Notes: generated from the sequence alone by a model not told the origin. Counted from the stretch's first letter, positions 8,538 through 18,736 are shown. The stretch is 64,000 nt of DNA from Pseudomonas nabeulensis (GCF_004682045.1 NZ_QUZT01000009.1:1-64000), one strand, 5' to 3'. Made by a program: numbers and translations.

Positions 8538-10250
8538 ATGAAGTTAGCCATTGTTACTGCCTGCCCGAACGGCATGGTCACCAGTGTGCTGTGCGCCCGC
8601 TTGTTGGACGCCGCCGCGCAGCGTCAGGGTTGGAGCACCAGCGTCGAGGTGGTGGATGCGCAGCGCCCGGAGCGCGCGCTGTCCCAGGCGACGATTGATG
8701 CTGCCGAGTGGGTATTGCTGGTCAGCAGCACGCCAGTGGATATGCAGCGTTTTATCGGCAAGCGCGTGTTCCAGAGCACACCGGCCCAGGCGCTGGCGGA
8801 TGTGGAGGCGGTGTTGCGTCGTGGTGCCGAAGAGGCGCAGGTGTATGTCGCGACTGAGTCCGCGGCCACAAATGCGCCGCGTATCGTCGCCGTCACCGCG
8901 TGCCCGACCGGCGTCGCCCACACGTTCATGGCCGCTGAAGCTTTGCAGCAAACCGCCAAGCGCCTGGGCTACGACTTGCAAGTCGAGACCCAGGGTTCGG
9001 TGGGCGCGCGTACGCCGTTGAGCCCGGAGGCTATCGCCAATGCCGATGTGGTGTTGCTCGCGGCAGATATCGAAGTTGCCACTGAGCGTTTCGCCGGCAA
9101 GAAGATCTACCGTTGCGGCACTGGCATTGCCCTCAAGCAATCCGAGGCGACCCTCAACAAGGCGCTCGCTGAAGGTGCGGTAGAAAGTGCTGCGACAGGC
9201 GCAGTGGCCAAGTCGGAAAAAACCGGCGTGTACAAACACCTGCTCACTGGGGTGTCGTTCATGTTGCCGATGGTGGTGGCGGGCGGGTTGCTGATCGCGT
9301 TGTCATTCGTATTCGGCATCCAGGCTTTTGAACAGCCCGGCACACTCGCGGCAGCGTTGAAGTCGGTGGGCGACCAGGCGTTTATGCTGATGGTGCCGCT
9401 GTTGGCGGGCTATATCGCCTATTCGATTGCGGATCGGCCGGCGCTGGCACCCGGCATGATCGGCGGGTTATTGGCGACCACCCTGGGCGCCGGGTTTATC
9501 GGCGGTATCTTTGCCGGTTTCCTGGCCGGTTATTGCGTCAAGCTGATCACCCGCGCGGTGAAGTTGCCCCAGAGCCTGGATGCGCTCAAGCCGATCCTGA
9601 TCATTCCGTTATTGGCGAGCCTGTTTACGGGCCTGGCGATGATCTATCTGGTTGGGCCACCGGTTGCTCGTATGCTCGTGGGCCTCACCAGTTTCCTCAG
9701 CTCCATGGGCACCACCAACGCGGTGCTGCTGGGCATCCTGCTCGGCGGCATGATGTGCGTCGATTTGGGCGGGCCGATCAACAAGGCGGCCTATGCGTTT
9801 TCCGTCGGCCTGCTGGCGGCCCATAGCGGCGCGCCAATGGCAGCCACCATGGCCGCGGGCATGGTGCCGCCGATTGGTATGGGGATCGCCACCTTCCTGG
9901 CGCGGCGCAAGTTTGCCCAGACCGAACGCGAGGCGGGCAAGGCGGCGATGATTCTGGGTCTGTGCTTTATCTCCGAAGGCGCGATTCCGTTTGCCGCCAA
10001 GGACCCGCTGCGGGTGATCCCGGCGAGCATCGCCGGGGGGGCATTGACCGGTGCGTTGTCGATGTATTTCGGCTGTGTGCTGGCGGCGCCCCATGGTGGG
10101 TTGTTTGTGTTGGTGATCCCGAATGCGATGAACCATGCGTTGCTGTATTTGCTGGCGATTGTGGCAGGGAGTGTGGTGACGGGGTTGGTGTATGCGCTGA
10201 TCAAGCAGCCGGAAGCGGTGGAGCTGGCTGTGGCACCAGCTAAAGCCTGA
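8538..10250 (+). CDS. fruA: Fructose-specific PTS permease FruA (EIIB'BC)
   Basis: The 570-residue inner-membrane permease has two tandem EIIB-like domains: an N-terminal one with Cys9 in TACPNG and a second one with Cys122 in TACPTGVAHTF, the usual phosphocysteine site. The EIIC channel runs from about residue 230 to 560, with many hydrophobic helices and the conserved GGPINKAAYAFSVGLL. It imports fructose and releases fructose-1-phosphate. I use ATG 8538; a GTG three bases earlier is also possible. It is the last gene of fruBKA. Confidence 0.96.
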   Translation: MKLAIVTACPNGMVTSVLCARLLDAAAQRQGWSTSVEVVDAQRPERALSQATIDAAEWVLLVSSTPVDMQRFIGKRVFQSTPAQALADVEAVLRRGAEEAQVYVATESAATNAPRIVAVTACPTGVAHTFMAAEALQQTAKRLGYDLQVETQGSVGARTPLSPEAIANADVVLLAADIEVATERFAGKKIYRCGTGIALKQSEATLNKALAEGAVESAATGAVAKSEKTGVYKHLLTGVSFMLPMVVAGGLLIALSFVFGIQAFEQPGTLAAALKSVGDQAFMLMVPLLAGYIAYSIADRPALAPGMIGGLLATTLGAGFIGGIFAGFLAGYCVKLITRAVKLPQSLDALKPILIIPLLASLFTGLAMIYLVGPPVARMLVGLTSFLSSMGTTNAVLLGILLGGMMCVDLGGPINKAAYAFSVGLLAAHSGAPMAATMAAGMVPPIGMGIATFLARRKFAQTEREAGKAAMILGLCFISEGAIPFAAKDPLRVIPASIAGGALTGALSMYFGCVLAAPHGGLFVLVIPNAMNHALLYLLAIVAGSVVTGLVYALIKQPEAVELAVAPAKA

Positions 10251-10261
10251 CGCAGTAAAAA

Positions 10262-10365
10262 TGTGGGAGGGGCGGTGCGACGATTCGACTTGCCCCCGAT
10301 GGCGGTGTATCAGTCAGTTTATTGGTAGCTGACCCACTGCAATCGGGGGCAAGCCCCCTCCCACA
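10262..10365. repeat. REPIN, variant with a 15-bp longer left arm
   Basis: Two REP palindromes face each other (TGTGGGAGGGG... and ...CCCCCTCCCACA). The right arm is standard. The left arm is 39 rather than 24 bases long, because GCGGTGCGACGATTCGA-like sequence sits between its half-palindromes. The overall length is 104 bases, against 89 for the standard copies in this window. It lies between fruA and phoD, which point the same way. Confidence 0.85.
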
Positions 10366-10444
10366 TTTGATCTTCACTGATCGCAAAATTAGTGTCATCT
10401 GCGCGTGCTTAAGTTGTCCTTTTGATACTCAAGAGGGCACCCGC

Positions 10445-11986
10445 ATGAGCCACTTCGATCTTGGCCGTCGCCGCGTGATGCAAGCCGTTGGCGCCGGGCT
10501 GTTGCTGCCCGGTTTGGCCCCGGCGGTGATCGCCTCGGTCAAGGACCGCCCGCAGCTCACCGATGGCGTGCAGTCCGGCGATCTGCTGGGCGACCGCGCG
10601 ATGATCTGGAGCCGCAGCGACCGCCCGGCGCGGATGGTGGTGGAGTGGGACACCCGCAGTGTGTTCAGCAACCCGCGCAAACTCATCTCGCCCCTGGCCG
10701 ACAGCCGTACCGACTTCACCGCGCGCGTCGACCTCGCCGGCCTGCCCGCCGACCAGGCGATTTTCTACCGTGTGCACTTCGAAGACGCCCAGACCGGCGT
10801 CGCCAGTGAGCCCTGGTTCGGCCATCTGCGCAGTGCGCCGCAACAGCGCCGTGACATCCGATTTGTGTGGAGTGGCGACACCGTCGGCCAGGGCTTTGGC
10901 ATCAACCCGGACATCGGCGGCATGCGCATCTATGAAGCCATGCGCCTGCGCCTGCCGGACTTCTTTATCCACAGCGGCGACACCATCTACGCCGACGGCC
11001 CGGTGCCTGCACAGCTCACGGTCGAGGACGGGCGCATCTGGCGCAATATCACCACCGAGGCCAAGAGCAAAGTCGCTGAAACCCTTGATGAATATCGCGG
11101 CAACTACCGCTACAACCTGCTGGATGAAAACGTGCGCCGCTTCAATGCCGAGGTGCCGCAGATCTGGCAGTGGGACGACCACGAGGTGGTGAACAACTGG
11201 TCCCCGAGCAAGCAGCTCGATGAGCGCTACCAGACCAAAGACATCAACACCCTGGTGGGCCGCGCACGCCAGGCCTGGCTGGAATATTCGCCGATGCGCC
11301 GCCAGACCGCTGATGGCGGCGGGCGGATTTATCGCAAGCTCAGCTACGGCCCGCTGCTGGATGTGTTCGTGTTGGATATGCGCAGCTATCGTGGCCCCAA
11401 CGATGACAACCTGGGCGGCGAAAAACCCTTCCTTGGCCGTGAGCAACTGGACTGGCTCAAGCGCGAACTCAAGGGCTCGCAGGCGCAGTGGAAAGTCATC
11501 GCGGCCGACATGCCCATCGGCCTCGGCGTGCCGGATGGCGAGGTGAGCCCTGGCGTGCCGCGTTGGGAAGCCATCGCCAATAATGACCCCGGTGCACCGC
11601 AAGGCCGCGAAGTGGAAATCGCCGAGCTGTTGGGTTTTTTAAGGGCGCAGAAGGTGCGCAACCATGTGTGGCTGACGGCGGATGTGCACTACTGTGCGGC
11701 GCATCACTACCACCCGGATCGGGCGGCGTTCCAGGATTTCGAGCCGTTCTGGGAGTTTGTGGCGGGGCCGTTGAACGCGGGGAGTTTTGGGCCGAACCCG
11801 TTGGATAAGACCTTTGGGCCGGAGGTGGTTTTCCAGAAGGCACCGGCGGTGCAGAACAGCTCGCCGTTTGCCGGGTTCCAGTTTTTTGGCGAGGTGCAGA
11901 TTGATGGGCAGACGGCGGAGTTGACCGTGATTTTGCGGGACTTGGATGGGGTGTCGGTGTTTGAACAAAAACTCCAACCCACCTGA
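10445..11986 (+). CDS. phoD: PhoD-type alkaline phosphatase/phosphodiesterase, Tat-exported
   Basis: The 513-residue protein starts with a twin-arginine signal (GRRRVMQAVGAGLLLPGL). An N-terminal Ig-like PhoD domain is followed by a metallophosphatase core with WSGDTVGQGFG, HSGDTIYADGP, WDDHEVVNNW and WLTADVHYCAAHHYHP, which supply the Fe/Ca ligands of PhoD enzymes. It would be exported folded to the periplasm and release phosphate from phosphodiesters or monoesters. I chose ATG 10445 because the signal peptide begins there; an upstream in-frame start would run through the REPIN. A clear PHO box is not visible. Confidence 0.88.
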   Translation: MSHFDLGRRRVMQAVGAGLLLPGLAPAVIASVKDRPQLTDGVQSGDLLGDRAMIWSRSDRPARMVVEWDTRSVFSNPRKLISPLADSRTDFTARVDLAGLPADQAIFYRVHFEDAQTGVASEPWFGHLRSAPQQRRDIRFVWSGDTVGQGFGINPDIGGMRIYEAMRLRLPDFFIHSGDTIYADGPVPAQLTVEDGRIWRNITTEAKSKVAETLDEYRGNYRYNLLDENVRRFNAEVPQIWQWDDHEVVNNWSPSKQLDERYQTKDINTLVGRARQAWLEYSPMRRQTADGGGRIYRKLSYGPLLDVFVLDMRSYRGPNDDNLGGEKPFLGREQLDWLKRELKGSQAQWKVIAADMPIGLGVPDGEVSPGVPRWEAIANNDPGAPQGREVEIAELLGFLRAQKVRNHVWLTADVHYCAAHHYHPDRAAFQDFEPFWEFVAGPLNAGSFGPNPLDKTFGPEVVFQKAPAVQNSSPFAGFQFFGEVQIDGQTAELTVILRDLDGVSVFEQKLQPT

Positions 11987-12004
11987 CCTGAAATGCAGTT
12001 TCAA

Positions 12005-12093
12005 TGTGGGAGGGGGCTTGCCCCCGATAGCTGTGGGTCAGTTACAGATGAGCTGACTGACACACTGCCATCGGGGGCAAGCCCCCTCCCACA
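12005..12093. repeat. REPIN (GTGGGAGGGGGCTTGC type)
   Basis: The left arm TGTGGGAGGGGGCTTGCCCC and its reverse complement at the right end bracket a variable centre; total length is 89 bases. It lies between the convergent phoD and PepSY reductase genes, where its hairpins could protect mRNA 3' ends or stop transcription. Confidence 0.9.
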
Positions 12094-12119
12094 TTTTGAT
12101 CTCCAGTGGCTTTGAGGGA

Positions 12120-14645
12120 TCAGTACACATCCCGGCGGTAGCGGCCCTGTTCGATCAAGCGTTCCACGGCGTCACTGCCCAAAATATCCACCAACGCCTT
12201 ATCCACCCCAGCCGCCATCCCCTGCAAGCTGCCACACACATAAATCGCCGCGCCATCGGCCAGCCATTTACGCAGCACTTCGGCGGATTCGCGCAGGCGA
12301 TCCTGCACGTAGATTTTCTCTTCCTGGTCGCGGGAAAACGCCAGGTCTAATAGCGCCAAATCACCACTGGCCAACCAGCCTTGCAGCTCGTCCTGGCACA
12401 GGAAGTCGTGCTTGATATTGCGCTCGCCAAACAGCAGCCAGTTGCGCTGTTGGCCGTCGGCAATCCGCGCCTTGAGCAAGCTGCGCAGGCCCGCCAGGCC
12501 GGTGCCGTTGCCCAGCAGGATCAGCGGCACCGGCGCGTCCGGCAGGTGGAAGCCACTGTTGCGGCGCAGGCGCAGGCTGATGGGCGAGCCGATGGCGGCG
12601 TGTTCGGTGAGCCAGCCGGAGCCCAGCCCCAGGCTGCCGTCGGAGTGACGCTCCTGGCGCACGATCAATTCCAGCACGCCGTCGCTGGCAATCGAGGCGA
12701 TGGAGTATTCGCGCATGCTCAACGGCACTAATGCGTCCACCAGCGCCTGGGCGTGCAGGCCGACCAAGTGCGCGCGATGGGTCGGCAATTGGCGAGTGGC
12801 CAGGGCTTGGCCGAGGGTGTGCGCCAAGCCGTCGATCATCACGCCGTCGCTGCCAGCCAGGCCCAGGCCTTCAAGGAAGTGCTCGATGGCCCAGGGGCAA
12901 TTGCGTGGCAGCAGTTCCACCAGGTCACCGGCTTGCCAGGTCTGTGGCGACGGCGCGGTGAGGCCCAGCAGGTAGACCTCGGAGCCGCTGCTGTCGCGGT
13001 TGAGCAGGCTGCGTTGGGTCAGTGTCCAGTTTTCGTATTGCGCGGTCGGCCACGCCGCCGCCGGTGCGTGACCGGTGAGCTGGCCGAGTTGCTGTTGCCA
13101 GTGCAGCAGGGCGGCGCTGTCGCCGCTGTCCACTTCCACCGGGGCGAACAGAGGGTTGCCGCCCTGGTTGGTCAGCCAGAAATGCAGGCGGCGGGCGAAG
13201 CCGCAGAAGTGTTCATATTGACGATCACCCAGGGCCAGCACCGAGTAGTTCAGGCCCTTGAGGGACAGGTCGTGGCCGAGCACGCTGCGCTCGAAACCCC
13301 GGGCGCTGTCGGGGGCTTCGCCGTCGCCGAAGGTGCTGACCACAAACAGCGCATTTTCTGACTGGCGCAGGTCGTCCTGGCTGACGTTGCCCAACGCCTG
13401 CACCTTCACTGGCAACCCGGCGGCCTGCAATTGCCCAGCCGTTTGCCAGGCCAGTTGTTCGGCAAAACCGCTCTGGCTGGCAAAGCCGATCAGCCAGGCC
13501 GGAGCATCACTGGCATTGGCGCCGAGGCCTTTGCGCGCATCACGCACCTGGCGTTTTTTGCGACGGCGGTCCAGGTACAACAGCCAGCCGGTGATAAAGA
13601 ACAGTGGCATCAGCAACGAGCTGACGGTCAGCACGATCCGCCCAATCAGGCCGAAGTAACTGCCGGTGTGCAGTGCGTAGACGCTGGTCAGCAGTTGGGA
13701 GCCGAAGGTCTTGGTGGCGTAGCGGTCGTGGGACTTCACCTCACCGCTGGCTGGGTCGAGATTGATCTGGTTCAGCGCGCGGTCATGGGGCGAGTTTTTC
13801 AGCAGGTAGTACACGGTGGCCGGTTGCCCGGCAACGGCCGGCATGCGGATGTTGTAGGCGCTCAAATCGGGACCGGCGTTGCTGTAGATGCTGCTCCAGA
13901 TTGCGTCGTAGTTGGCCACGGGCGTCGGGCCAACGGGTGGCGGGCCGCGTTTGCGCATGCGCTCGTTTTGCGGGGCGTCGGAGAGCAGTTTGGTCAGGCC
14001 TTGGTTGTACCAGTCGTAGGACCAATACAAGCCGGTGAGCGCGGCCAGCAGGTAGGCCAGCAGGCACCAGGTGCCGAACACCGAGTGCAGGTCCCAATTG
14101 AAGCTGCGGCCCTTTTTGCGCCAGTCCAGTGTCAGCCACACACGCCAGCTCGCCACTTGGCGCGGCCAGCGCAGGTACAAACCGGAGAGGCAGAAGAATA
14201 CGAGGATCAGCGTGCAGGCGCCGGTGATGTTGCGCCCGGTGTCACCCATGACCAGGAAGCGGTGGAATTGCAGCAGGAACCCAAAGACGTCCTGGCCAAC
14301 CACATCGCCCATGTAGTCGCCGGTGTACGGGTCGAAATAGCGCATCTGGCCCCGGCGCTCGCCAGGTGGCGGGGTGAAGAACACGCGGGCGGCGTTGCCG
14401 CTGTCGCTTTCGACCCAGAGCATGGAGACGGTTTTGCCTTCGGTGGCTTCCAGTTTGCGCACCAGTTCGGCGGGTGGCAGCACGCCGGCTTCGCGTTTCT
14501 CGACCGTCAGGACGGTGGGGTTGAGTGCCCGCAGAATTTCATCCTGAAACGAGACCGCCGCCCCGGTGATCCCCATCAAGGCCAGCACCAGCCCGGCGGT
14601 AATGCCGAAGAACCAGTGCAACTGGAACAGGGTTTTCTTCAACAC
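12120..14645 (-). CDS. PepSY-domain membrane flavoreductase (flavodoxin plus FNR-like domains)
   Basis: The 841-residue protein has an N-terminal PepSY-associated membrane part with helices near 13-35, 145-165, 190-210 and 340-365. A flavodoxin-like domain follows (about 385-520; [41 protein letters not shown]). The C-terminal ferredoxin-NADP reductase-like domain contains REYSIAS for flavin and [15 protein letters not shown] plus [10 protein letters not shown] for NADPH. It resembles the sulfite-reductase flavoprotein alpha family. Its place beside piuA suggests electron delivery to ferric siderophores, which is inference. A terminator separates it from piuA, so it may have its own promoter. 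Confidence 0.85.
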   Translation of the reverse strand: MLKKTLFQLHWFFGITAGLVLALMGITGAAVSFQDEILRALNPTVLTVEKREAGVLPPAELVRKLEATEGKTVSMLWVESDSGNAARVFFTPPPGERRGQMRYFDPYTGDYMGDVVGQDVFGFLLQFHRFLVMGDTGRNITGACTLILVFFCLSGLYLRWPRQVASWRVWLTLDWRKKGRSFNWDLHSVFGTWCLLAYLLAALTGLYWSYDWYNQGLTKLLSDAPQNERMRKRGPPPVGPTPVANYDAIWSSIYSNAGPDLSAYNIRMPAVAGQPATVYYLLKNSPHDRALNQINLDPASGEVKSHDRYATKTFGSQLLTSVYALHTGSYFGLIGRIVLTVSSLLMPLFFITGWLLYLDRRRKKRQVRDARKGLGANASDAPAWLIGFASQSGFAEQLAWQTAGQLQAAGLPVKVQALGNVSQDDLRQSENALFVVSTFGDGEAPDSARGFERSVLGHDLSLKGLNYSVLALGDRQYEHFCGFARRLHFWLTNQGGNPLFAPVEVDSGDSAALLHWQQQLGQLTGHAPAAAWPTAQYENWTLTQRSLLNRDSSGSEVYLLGLTAPSPQTWQAGDLVELLPRNCPWAIEHFLEGLGLAGSDGVMIDGLAHTLGQALATRQLPTHRAHLVGLHAQALVDALVPLSMREYSIASIASDGVLELIVRQERHSDGSLGLGSGWLTEHAAIGSPISLRLRRNSGFHLPDAPVPLILLGNGTGLAGLRSLLKARIADGQQRNWLLFGERNIKHDFLCQDELQGWLASGDLALLDLAFSRDQEEKIYVQDRLRESAEVLRKWLADGAAIYVCGSLQGMAAGVDKALVDILGSDAVERLIEQGRYRRDVY

Positions 14646-14731
14646 GTCTGACCGCCTCGTCTATCTGGATGTGAATGCCACGGCGCGCATTATGCCGCGA
14701 GTTATCGAGAAATATTCTGTTTTACACGCAA

Positions 14732-14762
14732 AAGCCCCACGCATCCGATGCGTGGGGCCTTG
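14732..14762 (-). terminator. Intrinsic terminator after piuA
   Basis: GCCCCACGCATC and GATGCGTGGGGC form a long GC-rich hairpin. On the minus strand it is followed by TTTT, placed right after the piuA stop. Confidence 0.9.
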
Positions 14763-14780
14763 GCTGTGGGCTGCCGGCTT

Positions 14781-17084
14781 TTAGAAGTGGAAGTTCGTAG
14801 AAAGCAGGGCCGTACGACCGGCCGCCTGGTTGGCGAAGTGCGCCCCGTAGGCTTTGTCGTAGTAGGTCTTGTCGGTCAGGTTCTGCACGTTTAATTGCAG
14901 GTCAATGTTCTTGGTCAGCTTGTAGCTGGCCATGGCGTCGTAGCGTGTGTAGGACGGTACATACACGGTGTTGGCCGCATCGCCGTAGACCTGATCGACG
15001 TAGAACGCGCCGCCACCGATGGTCAGCTTCGGCGTCACGTCGTAGCTGGTCCACAGGCTGAACGAGTTCTTCGGGGTGTTGGGCATCTGGTTGCCCTTGT
15101 TAGAGCCGGGTTGCACGACATTGGAGCGGTTGCCGTTTTTACCTGGGTCAACCAGTTCGCTCTTCAGGTAGCTGTAGCCCGCGAACACCTGCCATTGGTC
15201 AGTGATCTTGCCGCTTGCCGACAATTCCAGGCCGTCGACACGGGATTCACCGGCGGTTTCGTAAGTATCGTTACTCACCAGGATACGGGTGTTTTTCTTC
15301 TCGGTACGGAACACCGCAGCCGTCAGGGACAGGCGATTGTGGAACAGGTCCCACTTGGTGCCCAGCTCGTAGTTGACGGTTTCTTCCGGCTTCAGGTCGC
15401 TGGAGGTCGTGCCGGTCGGGAGAGCGTTGCTGTCGACGCCTTCACCTACCAGGCCGCCTGCGGGCGAGGCCGAGGTCGCGTAGGAGGTGTAGATGCTGCC
15501 GTTATCCAGCGGTTTCCAGACCAGACCGGCCTGCCAGTTGAAGAACTGGCTGTCGTCCTTGACCTTGGTGCGCGCCTTCACGGTGGCGGTCGGCACGGCG
15601 TTGGTGTTGGCTTCGGTGTCGAAGGTGTCATAGCGCAGGCCGACGTTCAGCAGCCATTTCGGGCCCAGTTCGATGGTGTCGAACACATAGGCGGCGCGGC
15701 TGGTGGCTTTGGTGTTGGTGCCCATGTAATTGCGCGCGATGCTGCCGTTCCAGGCGTCGTCCGGGGTCGGATTGCCCAGGGAGGTGCACTGTCCGCCTTG
15801 GCTGCCACCGGCCACGGTGCAGGTCGGGTTGCTGTTCGGCGTGACGGTGTAGCCGCTGACGCGGGTTTCTTCACCGGTGAATTCCAGGCCGGTGGAGTAA
15901 CTGTGCTTGAAGCCCAGCGCCTGGAAGCTACCAAACAGATCGGTTTGGTTGGTCGTTGTGGTCGTGGTCGAGACACGGGTGTTGGCGCGGCGCCAAACAG
16001 TGCCGTATTTGTTGACGTTGAGCTTGCTGTCATCCGGCTGGGTCAGCACATAGTCCTGGCCCGTGCTGCCATGACGCAGGGTGTTCTTCAGCGTCATGTT
16101 GTCGTTCAGGTCGTGCTCGATGGAGAACGTGCTGATATCGGCGCGGGTCTTGCGGAAATCGCGGCTCTTGAGGCCGTAGAAGTTGCTGCTGTCGCCGCCG
16201 TCGGTGGGCTTGTCATGCCCGTGGACGGTGGCGGCGGCGGAGCTGTAACCGTACGGAATCCCCGAATCCGGCAGGTCGTCGCTTTCCATGTGGTAGTAGC
16301 TGAGGTTGACGCGGGTCGGGGTGCCCAGGCCAAAGGTCAGCGACGGGGCGACGCCCCAACGGTCGTAATTCACGGCGTCACGGCCGGCGACGTTTTGCTC
16401 GTGGCTCATCAGGTTCAGACGGAACGCGGCGCTGTCGTCGAGGAACTGACGGTTCACGTCGAGCACGTAGCGGCGGGTCTGGTCGGAACCGTAGGTGAAG
16501 CCACCGTTGGTGAAGTCCCGCGCTTGTGGGGTCTTGCTCACCAGGTTGATGCTGCCACCGGCCGAGCCGCGACCGCCAAACGAAGAGTTCGGGCCTTTGC
16601 TGACTTCGATGGACTCGATGTCGAAGATCTCGCGGCTCTGGCCGCCGGTGTCGCGCACGCCGTCCAGGTAGGTGTCGCCCTGGGCGTCAAAACCACGGAT
16701 AAACGGACGGTCGCCCTGTGGGTTGCCGCCTTCACCGGCGCCGAAGGTGATACCCGGTACGGTGCGCAAGGCATCCTGCAACGAGGTGGCGGCGGTGTCC
16801 TTGAGCACCTGTTGTGGTACGACGGTGACCGAGCGCGGGGTGTCTACCAGCGGCGCGGTGTATTTCTGCGACGAGGCTTTTTCCACTTGGTAGGAAGTGT
16901 TGTCCTGCTCCTGGCCGGTGATGCTGGTTGCGCCGAGAGAGATGCTGTTGCGCTCGCCTTTTTGTTCGGTGTCCTCAGCCGCTTGCGCCAAGTGGGCGGC
17001 AGAGCTGGCGGTGAGTGCGACGCCGATGGCCGAGGCCAGCATGCGTGGTGAACTGGCAGGTGTTTTTATTGAAGTGCGCGACAT
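14781..17084 (-). CDS. piuA: TonB-dependent catecholate siderophore receptor PiuA (Fiu-like)
   Basis: The 767-residue outer-membrane protein has a signal peptide ending near AHLAQAAED. A plug domain follows, with DTPRSVTVVPQQVL, the RGFDAQGDTYLDGVRD segment and SKGPNSSFGGRGSAGG. The beta-barrel ends in the typical C-terminal Phe (STNFHF). It should import ferric catecholates through TonB-ExbB-ExbD. I use ATG 17084, with AAAGGA upstream, instead of a longer start. Adjacent divergent piuC and nearby Fur-box-like sequences support iron control. In P. aeruginosa PiuA is a known entry route for siderophore-conjugated antibiotics. Confidence 0.9.
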   Translation of the reverse strand: MSRTSIKTPASSPRMLASAIGVALTASSAAHLAQAAEDTEQKGERNSISLGATSITGQEQDNTSYQVEKASSQKYTAPLVDTPRSVTVVPQQVLKDTAATSLQDALRTVPGITFGAGEGGNPQGDRPFIRGFDAQGDTYLDGVRDTGGQSREIFDIESIEVSKGPNSSFGGRGSAGGSINLVSKTPQARDFTNGGFTYGSDQTRRYVLDVNRQFLDDSAAFRLNLMSHEQNVAGRDAVNYDRWGVAPSLTFGLGTPTRVNLSYYHMESDDLPDSGIPYGYSSAAATVHGHDKPTDGGDSSNFYGLKSRDFRKTRADISTFSIEHDLNDNMTLKNTLRHGSTGQDYVLTQPDDSKLNVNKYGTVWRRANTRVSTTTTTTNQTDLFGSFQALGFKHSYSTGLEFTGEETRVSGYTVTPNSNPTCTVAGGSQGGQCTSLGNPTPDDAWNGSIARNYMGTNTKATSRAAYVFDTIELGPKWLLNVGLRYDTFDTEANTNAVPTATVKARTKVKDDSQFFNWQAGLVWKPLDNGSIYTSYATSASPAGGLVGEGVDSNALPTGTTSSDLKPEETVNYELGTKWDLFHNRLSLTAAVFRTEKKNTRILVSNDTYETAGESRVDGLELSASGKITDQWQVFAGYSYLKSELVDPGKNGNRSNVVQPGSNKGNQMPNTPKNSFSLWTSYDVTPKLTIGGGAFYVDQVYGDAANTVYVPSYTRYDAMASYKLTKNIDLQLNVQNLTDKTYYDKAYGAHFANQAAGRTALLSTNFHF

Positions 17085-17133
17085 GACGTGTCCTTTCCCC
17101 AAGGATGTGAGGCCGCGGAATATAGGGTGAACA

Positions 17134-17152
17134 AGTATTCATATCAATTGCG
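17134..17152. promoter_or_regulatory. Possible Fur box upstream of piuA
   Basis: AGTATTCATATCAATTGCG, about 50 bases upstream of the piuA start, has the AT-rich alternating pattern of Fur sites but matches the consensus only partly. The receptor function makes iron repression likely. Confidence 0.35.
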
Positions 17153-17242
17153 ATACATTGCTAATTGCACTGAATTTACATTCTTTACACTTTCCGCTTA
17201 CGGTTTTTACGAACTCATCCGTCCACGGCGTTTTACAGGCTT

Positions 17243-17261
17243 GATAAGAATCAATACCATT
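17243..17261. promoter_or_regulatory. Probable Fur box upstream of piuC
   Basis: GATAAGAATCAATACCATT starts like the Fur consensus GATAATGATAATCATTATC and lies 33-51 bases before the piuC start. It could repress piuC, and with the other site piuA, when iron is sufficient. Confidence 0.5.
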
Positions 17262-17293
17262 GGCGCCTCTCTGGTCCCCGATGGTATTGCCCC

Positions 17294-17974
17294 ATGTTGC
17301 TGCACATTCCCGGCCTGTTCTCTCGTGAGGAAGTGCAGCGCATCCGCCAAGCGCTGGAAAACACCGAATGGGCCGACGGCAAAATCACCGCCGGGCACCA
17401 GTCCGCCAAAGCCAAACACAACCTGCAATTGCCCGAAGGTCACCCATTGGCCAAGGAAATCGGCGCGGCGATGCTGGAACGCCTGTGGAAAAATCCGCTG
17501 TTTATGTCAGCGGCGTTACCGAACAAGGTCATCCCGCCGCTGTTCAATTGCTACACCGCCGGTGGCAACTTCGACTTCCATATCGACAATGCCGTGCGCC
17601 AATCCCGGGGCAACATTGAGCGGGTGCGTACCGATTTGTCGTCCACGCTGTTTTTCAGCGACCCCGACGAATACGACGGCGGCGAACTGGAGATCCAGGA
17701 CACCTTCGGCCTGCAACGCGTGAAGTTGCCCGCCGGCGACATGGTGCTGTACCCCGGTTCCAGCCTGCACAAAGTCAACGCCGTGACCCGTGGCGCGCGC
17801 TACGCCTCGTTCTTCTGGACCCAAAGCCTGGTGCGTGAAGACAGCCAGCGCACGTTGCTGTTCGAGATGGACGGCGCGATCCAGCAACTGACCGCCGATA
17901 TGCCCGACCACCCGGCCCTGATCCAACTCACCGGCACCTACCACAACCTGCTGCGCCGCTGGGTCGAGGTCTGA
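17294..17974 (+). CDS. piuC: Fe(II)/2-oxoglutarate-dependent PKHD-type hydroxylase PiuC
   Basis: The 226-residue cytoplasmic dioxygenase has the double-stranded beta-helix core. The metal ligands His and Asp lie in [10 protein letters not shown] (about residues 92-101); the distal His and the 2-oxoglutarate Arg are in [19 protein letters not shown]. Length and start ([10 protein letters not shown]) match the PiuC/YbiX family. It is divergent from piuA and two bases upstream of the SEL1 gene. The substrate is unknown; piuC loss in P. aeruginosa alters sensitivity to siderophore-antibiotic conjugates, consistent with a role in receptor expression or siderophore handling. Confidence 0.92.
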   Translation: MLLHIPGLFSREEVQRIRQALENTEWADGKITAGHQSAKAKHNLQLPEGHPLAKEIGAAMLERLWKNPLFMSAALPNKVIPPLFNCYTAGGNFDFHIDNAVRQSRGNIERVRTDLSSTLFFSDPDEYDGGELEIQDTFGLQRVKLPAGDMVLYPGSSLHKVNAVTRGARYASFFWTQSLVREDSQRTLLFEMDGAIQQLTADMPDHPALIQLTGTYHNLLRRWVEV

Positions 17975-17975
17975 C

Positions 17976-18728
17976 ATGGGCTTCTTGTTGCGTCGTGAAG
18001 AAGTGCTCAACGTCGAGCAATTGCAGAGCATGCTCGACGACTCCCCGGTACGCGCGGCCCAGGCGATTTTGATGGCAGCCAAAGAGGGCGTGGTCGACGC
18101 CCAGGCGCTGCTCGGGCAAATCCTGCTGGAAGGCCGGGGCATTGCACGGGATGAAGCGTTGGCACTGCGCTGGTTCCAGATTGCGGCCCAGGGCGGCCAC
18201 TTGATGGCACGCAACATGGCCGGGCGTTGCCTGGAGCACGGTTGGGGCTGCGCTGCCGATGAAGCGGCGGCGGCGCGGGAATACCGCTTGGCGGCCGAGG
18301 CTGGATTGGATTGGGCTCAATACAACTACGCCAACCTGCTGGCCACCGGTCGCGGGGTTGCCGAAGACCGAGCGCAAGCACTGGGGTTTTATCGCCTGGC
18401 GGCCGAGCAAGGCCACGCCAAGTCGATGAACCTGGTGGGTCGTTATCTGGAAGACGGCCAGGTCTGCCCAAGGGATCTGGAGGCTGCTGTGGAGTGGTAT
18501 CGCCGCTCGGCCGAGGGTGGGGATTTTCGCGGGCAGTTCAGTTACGCGGCGGTGCTGGCGGATAAAGGCCAGGTCGATGTGGCGCTGGAGTGGTTGGGCA
18601 AGGCGTTGGCGGGGGGGAATCTGAAGTTTTTGCGTACGGCGTACACGGCGTTGGGAGCGGCGAATGATCCGCAGATTCGAGCGATGGCTGAGGCGTACGA
18701 AGCGCGTGCTACTCAGCTAAATCTGTAA
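17976..18728 (+). CDS. SEL1-repeat (TPR-like) protein
   Basis: The 250-residue protein consists mostly of SEL1-type helical repeats with the A-x-x-L/W-Y/F-R pattern: GRGIARDEALALRWFQIAA, HGWGCAADEAAAAREYRLAA, GRGVAEDRAQALGFYRLAA and CPRDLEAAVEWYRRSA, one about every 36 residues. No signal peptide or membrane helix is visible. Such repeats mediate protein contacts. It follows piuC by one base and is surely cotranscribed, so a role in iron handling is possible but not shown. Confidence 0.85.
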   Translation: MGFLLRREEVLNVEQLQSMLDDSPVRAAQAILMAAKEGVVDAQALLGQILLEGRGIARDEALALRWFQIAAQGGHLMARNMAGRCLEHGWGCAADEAAAAREYRLAAEAGLDWAQYNYANLLATGRGVAEDRAQALGFYRLAAEQGHAKSMNLVGRYLEDGQVCPRDLEAAVEWYRRSAEGGDFRGQFSYAAVLADKGQVDVALEWLGKALAGGNLKFLRTAYTALGAANDPQIRAMAEAYEARATQLNL

Positions 18729-18736
18729 ACACCGGT

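Noticed and set aside
10380..10444. PHO box before phoD
   Set aside because: Only a TGTCAT-like fragment is visible and the second repeat is poor, so I do not call it.
14895..17051. 718-codon open frame antisense to piuA
   Set aside because: A low-complexity Gly/Val/Arg translation typical of the reverse strand of a TonB receptor gene; piuA is unmistakable on the minus strand.
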